From: Faecalicatena_A orotica | GTDB taxonomy: Bacteria > Bacillota > Clostridia > Lachnospirales > Lachnospiraceae | Assembly (NCBI RefSeq): GCF_040545875.1 | Contig: NZ_JBEPMR010000001.1 | Length of the DNA stretch: 64,000 nucleotides | Strand: one strand, 5' to 3' | Part shown: positions 33,901 through 42,269 of the stretch, piece after piece | How the letters are laid out: every line of letters begins with the position of its first letter | Numbering within the stretch: the first letter of the stretch is position 1 | Made by a program: the position numbers and the translations under genes | Notes under the pieces: model-generated | The model's database searches: none | Seen by the model: only the letters and a program-made list of their open reading frames with translations | What the model was told of the DNA's origin: nothing

Positions 33901-34758
33901 ATGGATAATCTGCTGGAAATCCGCAAATTGAACAAGTCCATCGGCAGTCTGCAACTTCTCGATATTAATCTGTCACTGGAACCGGGATATATCATGGGAC
34001 TGATTGGCAGGAACGGGGCCGGCAAGACATCACTGATTAAGACGATCCTCCGGCTGTATCAGAAGGACAGCGGTGATATTTATGTCAATGGGTATAATAT
34101 GGAAACAGAAGAAAAAGAGGCAAAGAATGAAATCGGATTTGTGCTGGATGAATCACTGTTTGAAGACAATCTCAGTATAGAAGCCAACGGCAGGCTCTTT
34201 GGTTCGCTTTATTCCCGGTACGATCATTCCCTTTACCTCCAGTTCTGTGAACGCTTCGGGCTGCTTCCGAAGCAGAAGGCCGGAAAACTGTCTAAGGGAC
34301 AAAAAAACCGCTTCCAGCTTGCCTTTGCCTTATCACACGATGCAAAGCTCTTTCTGATGGATGAACCGGCCGCCGGGCTGGACCCGCTCTTTCGCAGAGA
34401 GCTTCTGGGCTACATGCAGGATATTGTGGAAAGCGGAAAGCGTAGCATCCTCTTCTCCACACACCTGACGAATGACCTTGACCAGATTGGGGATTATATC
34501 ATTCTTTTAGACGAAGGCAGCATATGCCTGGAGCTGGATAAGGAAGAACTGGGGGACCGTTTTTACATTGCCTCCGGAACGCGTGAGCAGATTGAACATA
34601 CCTTCGGGCCCAATGTCATCTGCCGGCTCTATGAACCTTATAAAAGTTCTCTCCTGATTGAATTTCCAAAGGATGGACAGTTAAAAGGACTGGCCGTAAC
34701 CAGACCGTCACTGGAAGACCTGATGTATTATCTCAGCAAAGGAGGGTTCATAAAATGA
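33901..34758 (+). CDS. ABC transporter ATP-binding protein
   Basis: A 285-residue ATPase subunit. Walker A GRNGAGKTS, signature LSKGQKNRFQLA, Walker B LFLMDEPAAGLDPLF and the H-loop STHLT are intact; the C-terminal 80 residues form an accessory domain. This type pairs with membrane subunits in YtrA-regulated exporters. The ATG at 33901 follows AGGAGGG. It overlaps the next gene by four nucleotides, heading a five-gene operon with two ATPases, two membrane proteins and a GntR regulator. Confidence 0.92.
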   Translation: MDNLLEIRKLNKSIGSLQLLDINLSLEPGYIMGLIGRNGAGKTSLIKTILRLYQKDSGDIYVNGYNMETEEKEAKNEIGFVLDESLFEDNLSIEANGRLFGSLYSRYDHSLYLQFCERFGLLPKQKAGKLSKGQKNRFQLAFALSHDAKLFLMDEPAAGLDPLFRRELLGYMQDIVESGKRSILFSTHLTNDLDQIGDYIILLDEGSICLELDKEELGDRFYIASGTREQIEHTFGPNVICRLYEPYKSSLLIEFPKDGQLKGLAVTRPSLEDLMYYLSKGGFIK

Positions 34759-35540
34759 TCCGTATTATTCTGAATGATTTATGGCTGGATATCAAAAAGA
34801 ATTTTTTAAGTATCCTGATTTACTTCATCATTTATTGTATCGGTATGAGCATGATTGTGCACATCACCCTTCTTCAGTACTTAGGGGATATGGTGCGCCC
34901 GGACGGCACTTATCCGCAGGCTGCGCTGGATCACTTTTTCAGTTCTGACAGCAGCGGAATCATCCTTTTATCTGCCGCCTCTGCAGCTGCAATCATACTT
35001 CTGTGGGTTTTGCTTGAAAAAATGCCAATCCGTCTTTCCAGACCGCTGTATGTCTGTGCGGCAGGGGAAAAAGAAAAAATGAAGTACTTAAGACTGCATC
35101 TAATGATAAAAGTAATTCTGAGTATTGTATTTACATATATACTCCTCCGTTACGTCGTAATAGGACAGTTCTTTGTCTCCCAAAACTGGACGGAAATTCT
35201 CGTACAGCTCAGTCTCTGGTTTTTCCTGCTGATTGACCTGAACCTCCGCACAGATCCGGGCAACAGAAAAGAAGCACTTATTGCAGAGCCTGATATAGTC
35301 AGTGAAAAGAGCAGCGAGGTCATTGCCGGCGTCTACTGGTTTGCACTGCTGCTCTTAGAGATTATTATTTTCTATTCCCTTGCCGCAGCCCGGATCACAT
35401 GGACATGGTGGATATTCCTTATCTGGTGCATTGCCTTTGCCGTCAATATCCTGCTGGCAAAGTATTGCATTACTCCTGTTTTGTCCTACATGCTTTCCTA
35501 TGAAAAAATATATTACCCTATTCCGGATAAAAAGGAGTGA
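34755..35540 (+). CDS. ABC transporter membrane subunit (putative)
   Basis: A 261-residue integral membrane protein with about six hydrophobic helices, including FLSILIYFIIYCIGMSMIV near the N-terminus. No family motif is recognised by eye; the assignment rests on its ATGA overlap with the ATPase gene and on topology. It probably forms the membrane partner of the first ATPase. Substrate is unknown; related operons respond to cell-envelope-active peptides or act in membrane homeostasis. Confidence 0.75.
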   Translation: MIRIILNDLWLDIKKNFLSILIYFIIYCIGMSMIVHITLLQYLGDMVRPDGTYPQAALDHFFSSDSSGIILLSAASAAAIILLWVLLEKMPIRLSRPLYVCAAGEKEKMKYLRLHLMIKVILSIVFTYILLRYVVIGQFFVSQNWTEILVQLSLWFFLLIDLNLRTDPGNRKEALIAEPDIVSEKSSEVIAGVYWFALLLLEIIIFYSLAAARITWTWWIFLIWCIAFAVNILLAKYCITPVLSYMLSYEKIYYPIPDKKE

Positions 35541-35545
35541 AACGA

Positions 35546-35926
35546 TTGAATATATTCATCAGGGAAGACTCAAGTCTCCCTATTTATGAACAAATTATAC
35601 AGGCTGTTAAAAATGCCATCCTAAAAGGAGAGCTCAAACCAGGAGATATGCTTCCTTCCATCCGCTCACTGGCAAAAGACTTAAGCATCAGTGTCATCAC
35701 AACTAAACGCGCCTATGAGGAACTGGAGGCGGGCGGGCTGATCTACTCACTTCCCCAGAAAGGCTTCTATATCAAAGAACCTGACCGGGAGGCACTCCGG
35801 GAAGAACAGCTGAAGCGGCTGGAGGGGCAGATCAGCCAATTAATACAGGAAGGCCGGCGTCTGGAATTAACACTCAGCCAGTTTCAGGATATGGTGCAGA
35901 TTCTCTGGGAAGGAAGTGACGAATAA
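35546..35926 (+). CDS. GntR family transcriptional regulator, YtrA subfamily
   Basis: A 126-residue regulator. The N-terminal winged helix has the GntR motif PIYEQIIQAVKNAILKGELK, then LPSIRSLAKDLSIS and TTKRAYEELEAGGLIY. The C-terminal tail is short and helical, as in the YtrA subfamily, with no ligand-binding domain. AAGGAG of the preceding stop region is placed 8 nt before a TTG at 35546, taken as the start. It likely binds the inverted repeat at 33825-33852 and represses the operon. Confidence 0.9.
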   Translation: MNIFIREDSSLPIYEQIIQAVKNAILKGELKPGDMLPSIRSLAKDLSISVITTKRAYEELEAGGLIYSLPQKGFYIKEPDREALREEQLKRLEGQISQLIQEGRRLELTLSQFQDMVQILWEGSDE

Positions 35927-35927
35927 G

Positions 35928-36659
35928 ATGTCAAAATTCGAATGCAGAAATATTACAAAGAGCTATAAAAACTTTACATTACAGGATATCTCCTTTATGC
36001 TCGAAAGCGGTTACCTTGCCGCACTGATCGGCCCAAACGGTTCCGGGAAAACAACCTTATTCCGCTGCATATCCGGGACAGCACGCAGGATGCAGGGCGA
36101 GGCAGTCATAGACGGTATCTCCTTGTCACAGAATCCTGCCGCATATAAAGAAAAGATTGGATATATTTCAGAGAATTTATCATTTTTTCAGGAACAGTCT
36201 ATACTGGAGAACGGGCAGAATCTGGGAATTTATTTTCCGGAATGGTCACTTGAAGACTACTACTTCTGGCTGGATAAGATGGAGCTTGCGCCTTCCCGCA
36301 AGGTTTATCAGCTTTCCAAAGGGGAAGCCATGAAAATGCAGTTTTGCTTCGCACTTGCACACCAGCCTCGATTCCTTTTCCTGGATGAACCGATGGCAGG
36401 TTTCGATCCTGTTTTCCGGAGGGATTTTCTCGCAATCCTTAAGGATGTTCTCGAAAAAGATATTGGGATTCTTCTATCCACCCATATAACCGAGGATTTA
36501 GACAAACTTGCTGACTATGTCCTTGTTTTAAAAAATGGAAGGCTCATCAGGAACGATACAAAAGAATCACTGGAAGACCAGTACCGCCGCTCTGCCCGGG
36601 AAAAGAATCCCGATGCCGATCCGTTTAAAAGATTTCATATTAAAGACCTTTTGTCCTGA
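35928..36659 (+). CDS. ABC transporter ATP-binding protein (second)
   Basis: A 243-residue ATPase. Walker A GPNGSGKTT, Walker B FLFLDEPMAGFDPVF and the H-loop STHIT are present. The signature is atypical, LSKGEAMKMQF instead of LSGGQ. The ATG at 35928 follows the GntR stop by one base, so the genes are tightly coupled. It probably pairs with the membrane protein that follows at 36681. Confidence 0.9.
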   Translation: MSKFECRNITKSYKNFTLQDISFMLESGYLAALIGPNGSGKTTLFRCISGTARRMQGEAVIDGISLSQNPAAYKEKIGYISENLSFFQEQSILENGQNLGIYFPEWSLEDYYFWLDKMELAPSRKVYQLSKGEAMKMQFCFALAHQPRFLFLDEPMAGFDPVFRRDFLAILKDVLEKDIGILLSTHITEDLDKLADYVLVLKNGRLIRNDTKESLEDQYRRSAREKNPDADPFKRFHIKDLLS

Positions 36660-36680
36660 TTCCTGTGAGGAGGATACATT

Positions 36681-37202
36681 ATGACACTATATCAGATAGA
36701 AAAAAAGAGGCTGCATGCCAGTTATTATTATATTATCATGGTTATCATACTGTATGTTTACTTCATTCAGGCTCAAACCCAGGCATCCATCCAGACGTAC
36801 GGCCTGAATGCGGACGGTCTTACGGCAGCGGTGGAACCCGTTTCCTTCTGGCATCCTGCCTTCTGGGCCGGACTCGCCATAGAGACAGTCTATTTGAACT
36901 TCCGCCTGTTCTGGATCCGTGAGCGGGATCAGTTATCCTTTCTGCTCCGGAAATACGATACACTCCCCATCCTGAAACGGGATCTTTATATGGCAAAAGC
37001 AAAAGTTATGCTGAAAATTTTTGGTATCTATATGGTACTGTCCATTATCATTTACTATTTTGTGATCTTTACCATGTTCGGGGCAAAGGCAATATGGGTA
37101 CCCTCCATTTCCCAGATTATACTCAGTATTGTGCTCGGGCTCTGCATCATACTTGCCCTTCTTGGCATCGACTGGCTACAGGATATCCTCACGTCAGAAT
37201 AA
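36681..37202 (+). CDS. Small membrane protein of the ABC cassette
   Basis: A 173-residue membrane protein with about four hydrophobic segments, for example YYYIIMVIILYVYFIQ and IFGIYMVLSIIIYYFVIF. GAGGAGG is placed well before the ATG. No family is recognised; position as last gene of the GntR-controlled operon points to a membrane subunit for the second ATPase. It ends 18 nt before the convergent MATE gene, with no separate terminator visible. Confidence 0.7.
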   Translation: MTLYQIEKKRLHASYYYIIMVIILYVYFIQAQTQASIQTYGLNADGLTAAVEPVSFWHPAFWAGLAIETVYLNFRLFWIRERDQLSFLLRKYDTLPILKRDLYMAKAKVMLKIFGIYMVLSIIIYYFVIFTMFGAKAIWVPSISQIILSIVLGLCIILALLGIDWLQDILTSE

Positions 37203-37220
37203 GCCTTATTTAAATACATT

Positions 37221-38555
37221 CTAAGCAATCAGGTTCTGCTTTTTCCAGATACCCGATATATAAAATCCGACGGAAAGTGATGTCCCTATCACCCAGCCGA
37301 CCGGCCACGACAGCCAGATCCCTGTCTCTCCCCAGACTCCTGACAACACAAATGCCAGAATCACTCTTAGGATCAGGTCAGAGAACGTAGCAATCATAAA
37401 CGCTTTCATTGCCCCGGCTCCCCTCAGGATGCCGTCCGCAATGAGTTTTAACGAGATTACTGCATAGAACGGGGATGTAATCCGCAGGAACTCCACGCCG
37501 ACTTCGGCGGCCCGCTCTCCCCCTTCGCTCATAAACAGCTGCACGATTGGCTGTCCGGCGAAGAAAAAGAGAAGGAATACCGGTACTGCAACACTCAGAA
37601 CCATGACTGTACCCGCGCGGAAGCCTTTCGAAATCCGGTCTGGCTTTCGCGCCCCCATATTCTGGGCCGTAAAGCTGGAAACACCATTTCCCAGCGTGGT
37701 AAACGAGGTGATTGCAAATGTATTGATCTTCATTCCCGCTGAATACCCCGCCACAACCGCGGAACCGTAACTGTTAATCAGTCCTTGGACAAACAGGTTC
37801 CCGACCGAGATAAAGCTCTGCTGCAGGATGCTCGGAACCGCTACTTCCATGATCTTTTTGAGCATAGTAGAGGAAAACCTTCTGTACTCTCTGCTCCCGA
37901 CACTTTTCAACCGCTTCTGCAGGGTGAAGAACGCAAGTATGGAAGAAACGCCCTGTGCCAGAAATGTGGCCCACGCCACGCCGCCCACACCCATATGGAA
38001 ACAGATGACAAAAACAAGGTCCAGAATGATATTCCCAATCGAGGATGCAATCAGGAAATACAGAGGAGTCTTTGAATCTCCCAGCGCGGTAAAGACACCC
38101 GTACAGATATTATACATAAAAAGAAAAATCAGTCCGCATATGTATATGTTAAGGTAAAGTGCCGAATCCCCGAAAATATCTTCCGGCGTCTTTAAAAGAG
38201 TCATCAGCGGCCTGCCCAGAATAAGGCCCAGGATGGTAAGGAAAACGCTGATCCCCAGAACCGTCAGAAGGGAGGTGCTCACGGCACTCTTCATCTGTTC
38301 ATACTCTTTTGCACCGAAATAGAGCGAAATCACAACCGAGCATCCAATATTCAGCCCCGTAGCCACCGCCATAAAGATCATCGTAATGGGATAAGATGCA
38401 CCCACTGCCGCCAGGGCGTTCACTCCGACAAACTTCCCCGCTACAACACTGTCTACTATATTATAAAGCTGCTGGAACATTACACTGATCAGCATAGGTA
38501 CCGTGAATCTCCAAAGTATCCCAAAAGGCTTTCCTTCTGTCATATCCGTAATCAT
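37221..38555 (-). CDS. MATE family efflux transporter (third)
   Basis: A 444-residue transporter with 12 expected helices. The start region GILWRFTVPMLISVMFQQLY, the NIVDSVVAGKFVG loop and FTAQNMGA in the second half are typical of MATE/DinF-like proteins. A longer frame runs to 38618, but AGGAG sits 8 nt before the ATG at 38555. It is convergent with the ABC cassette. Substrate unknown; it is more similar by eye to the gene at 11682 than to that at 901. Confidence 0.9.
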   Translation of the reverse strand: MITDMTEGKPFGILWRFTVPMLISVMFQQLYNIVDSVVAGKFVGVNALAAVGASYPITMIFMAVATGLNIGCSVVISLYFGAKEYEQMKSAVSTSLLTVLGISVFLTILGLILGRPLMTLLKTPEDIFGDSALYLNIYICGLIFLFMYNICTGVFTALGDSKTPLYFLIASSIGNIILDLVFVICFHMGVGGVAWATFLAQGVSSILAFFTLQKRLKSVGSREYRRFSSTMLKKIMEVAVPSILQQSFISVGNLFVQGLINSYGSAVVAGYSAGMKINTFAITSFTTLGNGVSSFTAQNMGARKPDRISKGFRAGTVMVLSVAVPVFLLFFFAGQPIVQLFMSEGGERAAEVGVEFLRITSPFYAVISLKLIADGILRGAGAMKAFMIATFSDLILRVILAFVLSGVWGETGIWLSWPVGWVIGTSLSVGFYISGIWKKQNLIA

Positions 38556-38667
38556 ATCTATCACTCCTGCTTCTTTTTTCTCATGATCGCAACACTTTTT
38601 TATTCTAACACTTTTCATAAAAATATAAAAGAAATCTTAGGACTTTATGAATTTTTTGTGTTTGCCC

Positions 38668-38696
38668 TTGAGTATATTAAGAAAAAGTTATACCAT
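38668..38696 (+). promoter_or_regulatory. Sigma-A promoter of the acidic membrane protein gene
   Basis: TTGAGT and TACCAT are separated by 17 bases, about 50 nt before the ATG at 38748. Confidence 0.55.
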
Positions 38697-38747
38697 ACCT
38701 AAAGTGGATAGATATATTTTGTTAGATTCAATTCGAGGAGGAGTTTG

Positions 38748-39566
38748 ATGAGTACTACCAAAAACGGTGCTACTATTTTTGATGATGATTTTGAAGTAAC
38801 CTACGAAGAAGAAATTCCCTTTTCATATAGCTTTGATACGAAACCTGTGTCTGGTGATACAGTCAATAAAACAGTGGCCGTTGACACGGATGAATATGAC
38901 AGCGATTACGATGATGACTATGAAGACGACCTGTATGGTGATGACTATGAAGACAACCTGTATGATGATGACGATTACGACAGTAATGATTATCAGTACG
39001 ACCACGATTCCCCCAGAAGAAAACGTGCAAGGCGCAAATCTTCCGGCCGGCTGCTCTCGCCTGTCAAAAAGACAGCTAAATACGGTACAAAAGCAATCTA
39101 TCGCGTAGCCCGCTCTGTTGTCAGAATTATTTCCGTTCTGATCATGGCAGGTACGTTTGGCGTCCTTGCCTATAATTTCTGGAGGGGGGCCGCACCTTAC
39201 GGGGACCCGCAGAATATCTTAACGGAAAAGAACTTTGCACTGGCCGCATATGCGGCGGTAGCAGCCGTTTTCCTGCTGTTCGAGCTGATCTCCTTTTTCT
39301 GGTCATTAACAAAAATGAGAATACGCGAGGGGCGGAAAGTCTACCGGGAAGATACCGGAAGAGGCCTGTTTTCCTTCATTTTTATCTATATAGCCTCTTA
39401 TCTTTCCTTCCTGCTCTGTTCCTTCCTGCCGGATACTCTGGGTTCTTATGAGATCTTGAATGGAATAAAAGGTGCCCTTGATGTATTCGGTTCACTTCAT
39501 AACGTATTACTTGGATTATGCCTGGCGGGTGCTGTTTCCTGTCTGGTACGAAGACATATGAGTTAA
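38748..39566 (+). CDS. Membrane protein with Asp/Tyr-rich N-terminal domain, unknown function
   Basis: A 272-residue protein. Residues about 45-90 are an acidic low-complexity tract of D, Y, E and N, with imperfect DDYEDDLYG-type repeats. A basic stretch follows (RRKRARRKSSGR) and then four hydrophobic helices between about 125 and 270. The charge switch from strongly acidic to basic next to the membrane suggests the N-terminus is cytoplasmic and may bind cations or a basic partner; this is inference. AGGAGGAG lies just before the ATG. It is a single gene with its own promoter and a shared terminator. I recognise no family. Confidence 0.7.
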   Translation: MSTTKNGATIFDDDFEVTYEEEIPFSYSFDTKPVSGDTVNKTVAVDTDEYDSDYDDDYEDDLYGDDYEDNLYDDDDYDSNDYQYDHDSPRRKRARRKSSGRLLSPVKKTAKYGTKAIYRVARSVVRIISVLIMAGTFGVLAYNFWRGAAPYGDPQNILTEKNFALAAYAAVAAVFLLFELISFFWSLTKMRIREGRKVYREDTGRGLFSFIFIYIASYLSFLLCSFLPDTLGSYEILNGIKGALDVFGSLHNVLLGLCLAGAVSCLVRRHMS

Positions 39567-39622
39567 AAAACGGGCGCTGCTCCATAGATGAATTACTCGT
39601 CTATTTCGCAGCACCCGCTCTT
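39566..39622. terminator. Bidirectional terminator
   Basis: Arms at 39571-39580 and 39608-39617 form a 10-bp stem with one irregular position (a G-U pair on the minus strand) and an inner ATAGA/TCTAT stem; A-rich and T-rich flanks make it suitable for both the acidic membrane protein and the convergent cupin gene. Confidence 0.8.
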
Positions 39623-39633
39623 TTTATATTGAT

Positions 39634-39963
39634 TTAATTATCCTTAATAATCAGTGCCATAAATACCAGATTCTCCAGCCCTGTATTAACCAGCCCGTGT
39701 CCGCAGTTATCCGGGGTAAAGGTAACATCTCCCGACTTCACACTTCTTTCGTTTCCATTGTCGTTATATACACCTTCACCCGAGAGTATATAGTATGTCT
39801 CACTCTCTGCGTGGTGCTCATGATAGCCCAGCGTACATCCCGGTTCCAGCGTAACTTCGGCATACAGGCCGCATTTTCCGTTTAATTCTTTTTCACCCAA
39901 TATTCTTTTGATGATTACATGGCCCTCTCCGCCGCACATATTTTCTATTCTTTCAACTGTCAT
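39634..39963 (-). CDS. Cupin domain protein
   Basis: A 109-residue single-domain cupin. The metal-binding motif 1 is LGYHEHHAESETYYILSG and motif 2 is PDNCGHGLVNTG, giving the usual His/Glu ligands. Small cupins of this kind bind a metal and a small ligand; the substrate cannot be predicted. AGGAGG stands 7 nt before the ATG at 39963, so this start is preferred over the longer frame. It lies downstream of the GGGtGRT gene with a 99-nt gap. Confidence 0.88.
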   Translation of the reverse strand: MTVERIENMCGGEGHVIIKRILGEKELNGKCGLYAEVTLEPGCTLGYHEHHAESETYYILSGEGVYNDNGNERSVKSGDVTFTPDNCGHGLVNTGLENLVFMALIIKDN

Positions 39964-40062
39964 TTTAGTACCTCCTAAAAACCAGTAACAACTCATATTC
40001 TCAAAAACCGCACCAACCATAAACAGTTAGCGCGGTTCTCAAAAAATATTTAAATTATCTTC

Positions 40063-41073
40063 CTAGAACTTTCCAGCCTTTGCTGCTTCCTCAATGCCTA
40101 CTGCAACAGCAACAGTCATACCAACCATCGGGTTGTTGCCTGCGCCGATCAGTCCCATCATCTCTACGTGAGCCGGTACAGATGAAGATCCTGCGAACTG
40201 TGCATCTGAATGCATACGTCCCAGAGTATCTGTCATACCATAAGAAGCCGGTCCTGCAGCCATGTTATCCGGGTGAAGTGTACGTCCTGTACCACCGCCT
40301 GATGCTACTGAGAAGTACTTTTTACCCTGCTCGATACATTCTTTCTTGTATGTACCTGCAACCGGGTGCTGGAAACGTGTCGGGTTTGTAGAGTTTCCTG
40401 TAATAGATACGTCTACGCCTTCACTGTGCATGATTGCAACACCTTCACGTACATCATTTGCACCGTAGCAGTTAACTTTTGCACGGAGGCCTTCTGAATA
40501 AGCAGTTCTCTGAACTTCTTTCAGTTCTCCTGTATAGTAGTCATACTCTGTCTGTACATATGTAAATCCGTTAATTCTGGAGATAATCTTTGCTGCATCT
40601 TTTCCAAGACCGTTCAGGATTACACGCAGAGGTTTTTTACGGACTTTGTTTGCTTTCTCAGCGATACCAATGGCACCTTCTGCTGCTGCAAAAGATTCAT
40701 GTCCTGCCAGGAATGCGAAGCAGTCTGTGTCTTCTTCCAGAAGCATTTTTCCTAAGTTACCATGTCCAAGACCTACTTTACGCTGGTCAGCTACAGAACC
40801 CGGAATACAGAAAGACTGAAGTCCTTCTCCGATTGCTGCTGCTGCTTCCGCTGCTGTCCTGCAGTCTTTTTTGATTGCGATTGCCGCACCTACAATGTAT
40901 GCCCAGCAGGCATTTTCAAAACAGATTGGCTGGATGCTCTTTACCTGATTGTAAACATCAAGTCCGGCATCCTTTGTGATCTTCTCTGCCTCTTCGATAG
41001 AAGCAATGCCATAGCTGTTTAATACTTCATTGATTTTATCAATTCTTCTTTCATATGATTCAAATAAAGCCAT
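40063..41073 (-). CDS. GGGtGRT family protein (conserved, function unknown)
   Basis: A 336-residue cytoplasmic protein recognised by the motif SGGGTGRTLHPDN near residue 258. It has Gly/Ala-rich segments (GVDVSITGNSTNPTRF, GLIGAGNNPMVGM) and no membrane helices. Annotated homologues carry the name GGGtGRT protein and usually lie beside a NifU-like scaffold, as here: the scaffold gene ends 35 nt upstream. Several cysteines are scattered (for example FENACWAY, NCYGAND). A role in Fe-S or related sulfur chemistry is inferred only from the partner. Confidence 0.85.
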   Translation of the reverse strand: MALFESYERRIDKINEVLNSYGIASIEEAEKITKDAGLDVYNQVKSIQPICFENACWAYIVGAAIAIKKDCRTAAEAAAAIGEGLQSFCIPGSVADQRKVGLGHGNLGKMLLEEDTDCFAFLAGHESFAAAEGAIGIAEKANKVRKKPLRVILNGLGKDAAKIISRINGFTYVQTEYDYYTGELKEVQRTAYSEGLRAKVNCYGANDVREGVAIMHSEGVDVSITGNSTNPTRFQHPVAGTYKKECIEQGKKYFSVASGGGTGRTLHPDNMAAGPASYGMTDTLGRMHSDAQFAGSSSVPAHVEMMGLIGAGNNPMVGMTVAVAVGIEEAAKAGKF

Positions 41074-41108
41074 TTAATTGTCCTCCTGATTTATTTTAAC
41101 GTTACCTG

Positions 41109-41801
41109 TTATTCTTTACGTGGGTCGATAATCTTAGCTGCATCAGCAACACGTCCGTACTGGCCTTTTGCTTTTTCCCATGCATCATTCGGTGTATCGC
41201 CTGCTTTGATAAAGTCTGTTAATTTGCCGAGGCTTACGAACTGGTATCCGATGATCTCATCGTTCTCATCCAGAGCGATTCCTGTTACATATCCTTCTGC
41301 CATCTCCAGGTAACGAGGACCTTTTGCCAGTGTTCCGTACATTGTACCAACCTGTGAACGAAGTCCCTTTCCTAAATCTTCCAGACCTGCGCCGATAGGA
41401 AGTCCGTCTTCAGAGAATGCACTCTGTGTTCTTCCGTATACAATCTGTAAGAAGAGTTCTCTCATTGCTGTATTGATAGCATCACAGACAAGGTCTGTGT
41501 TCAGTGCCTCCAGAATAGTCTTTCCCGGAAGGATCTCTGATGCCATAGCTGCTGAATGTGTCATTCCTGAACATCCGATTGTCTCAACCAGTGCTTCCTG
41601 AATGATACCTTCTTTAACATTCAGTGTCAGCTTGCATGTACCCTGCTGAGGAGCACACCAGCCTACACCATGTGTTAATCCAGAAATATCTTTAACCTCT
41701 TTAGCCTGTACCCATTTTGCTTCTTCCGGAATTGGAGCTGGTCCGTGATTTGCACCCTGAGCTACCGGACACATCATTTCTACTTCATGTGAATAAATCA
41801 T
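41109..41801 (-). CDS. Iron-sulfur cluster assembly scaffold (NifU/IscU-like)
   Basis: A 230-residue protein with a NifU-N-like core: GVGWCAPQQGTC, TIGCSGMTHSAAMAS and LVCDAINTAM, with cysteines at about 11, 49, 56, 77 and 106 available as cluster ligands. It is longer than simple IscU, with an extra C-terminal region. The frame is open to 41942, but AAAGGAG is placed 7 nt before the ATG at 41801. It heads a two-gene unit with the GGGtGRT gene; no sufB/C/D or nifS is nearby. Confidence 0.85.
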   Translation of the reverse strand: MIYSHEVEMMCPVAQGANHGPAPIPEEAKWVQAKEVKDISGLTHGVGWCAPQQGTCKLTLNVKEGIIQEALVETIGCSGMTHSAAMASEILPGKTILEALNTDLVCDAINTAMRELFLQIVYGRTQSAFSEDGLPIGAGLEDLGKGLRSQVGTMYGTLAKGPRYLEMAEGYVTGIALDENDEIIGYQFVSLGKLTDFIKAGDTPNDAWEKAKGQYGRVADAAKIIDPRKE

Positions 41802-41968
41802 GTTAAAACTCCTTTCAAATATGTATGATTTTCTTCCTATAGGCGCTTGATATTTATTTAACGCCGTATATGAGATATTTTCGCACAATTTTCGACTTTC
41901 GTCAATTGTAAGATTATACAAGTTTCGCCTGACATGTGTCATATTTATAAGACAATTTTAGTTTCCAG

Positions 41969-42046
41969 CTACTCTCCACCATTTAAGTACTGATAAACTT
42001 CCCCGGAAATAGACTGTATCACTGCCTCAGCCGACTCTTCTTCCAT
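41969..42046 (-). CDS. Possible 25-residue small ORF upstream of the Fe-S scaffold
   Basis: A minus-strand ATG at 42046 with GAGGACAGG about 5 nt upstream opens 25 codons ending TAG at 41969: MEEESAEAVIQSISGEVYQY followed by LNGGE. The peptide is acidic and could form a helix. It is too short to be judged on composition, and no homologue is known to me; it may be chance or a leader peptide. Confidence 0.25.
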   Translation of the reverse strand: MEEESAEAVIQSISGEVYQYLNGGE

Positions 42047-42179
42047 ATTTACCTGTCCTCATACTTAACTGCCAATTCTCCTTGCTTATTTTATATTTCC
42101 ATGACAGTATAAATACGTTACTTTAGACGAACCTTAAAAGTTATATGGAATTTATGTGAAATCAGAAAACTGGTACAAT

Positions 42180-42243
42180 AAAAGACTCCTGTTTACAGAA
42201 GCCAGGCTGGCAAGCCCGGTTAATGGTAACTCAGAAGTCTTTT
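42180..42243 (-). terminator. Terminator of the rimO-pgsA-cinA operon
   Basis: Outer arms AAAAGACT (42180-42187) and AGTCTTTT (42236-42243) enclose an inner GGCTGGCAAGCC hairpin; the minus strand ends in TTTTATT, 27 nt after the cinA stop. Confidence 0.75.
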
Positions 42244-42269
42244 TTCTTTCTATAATATTCTATCTGCTG

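Larger units (their letters stand above)
41802..42269 (-). other. 468-base intergenic leader region
   Basis: This non-coding stretch holds the cinA terminator (42180-42243), a possible 25-codon ORF (41969-42046), TTGACG/TATAAT-like promoter elements on the minus strand around 41880-41930, and a GGCGTT/AGCGCC inverted repeat at 41844-41867 in the leader of the Fe-S scaffold gene. No riboswitch is recognised. Confidence 0.4.
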
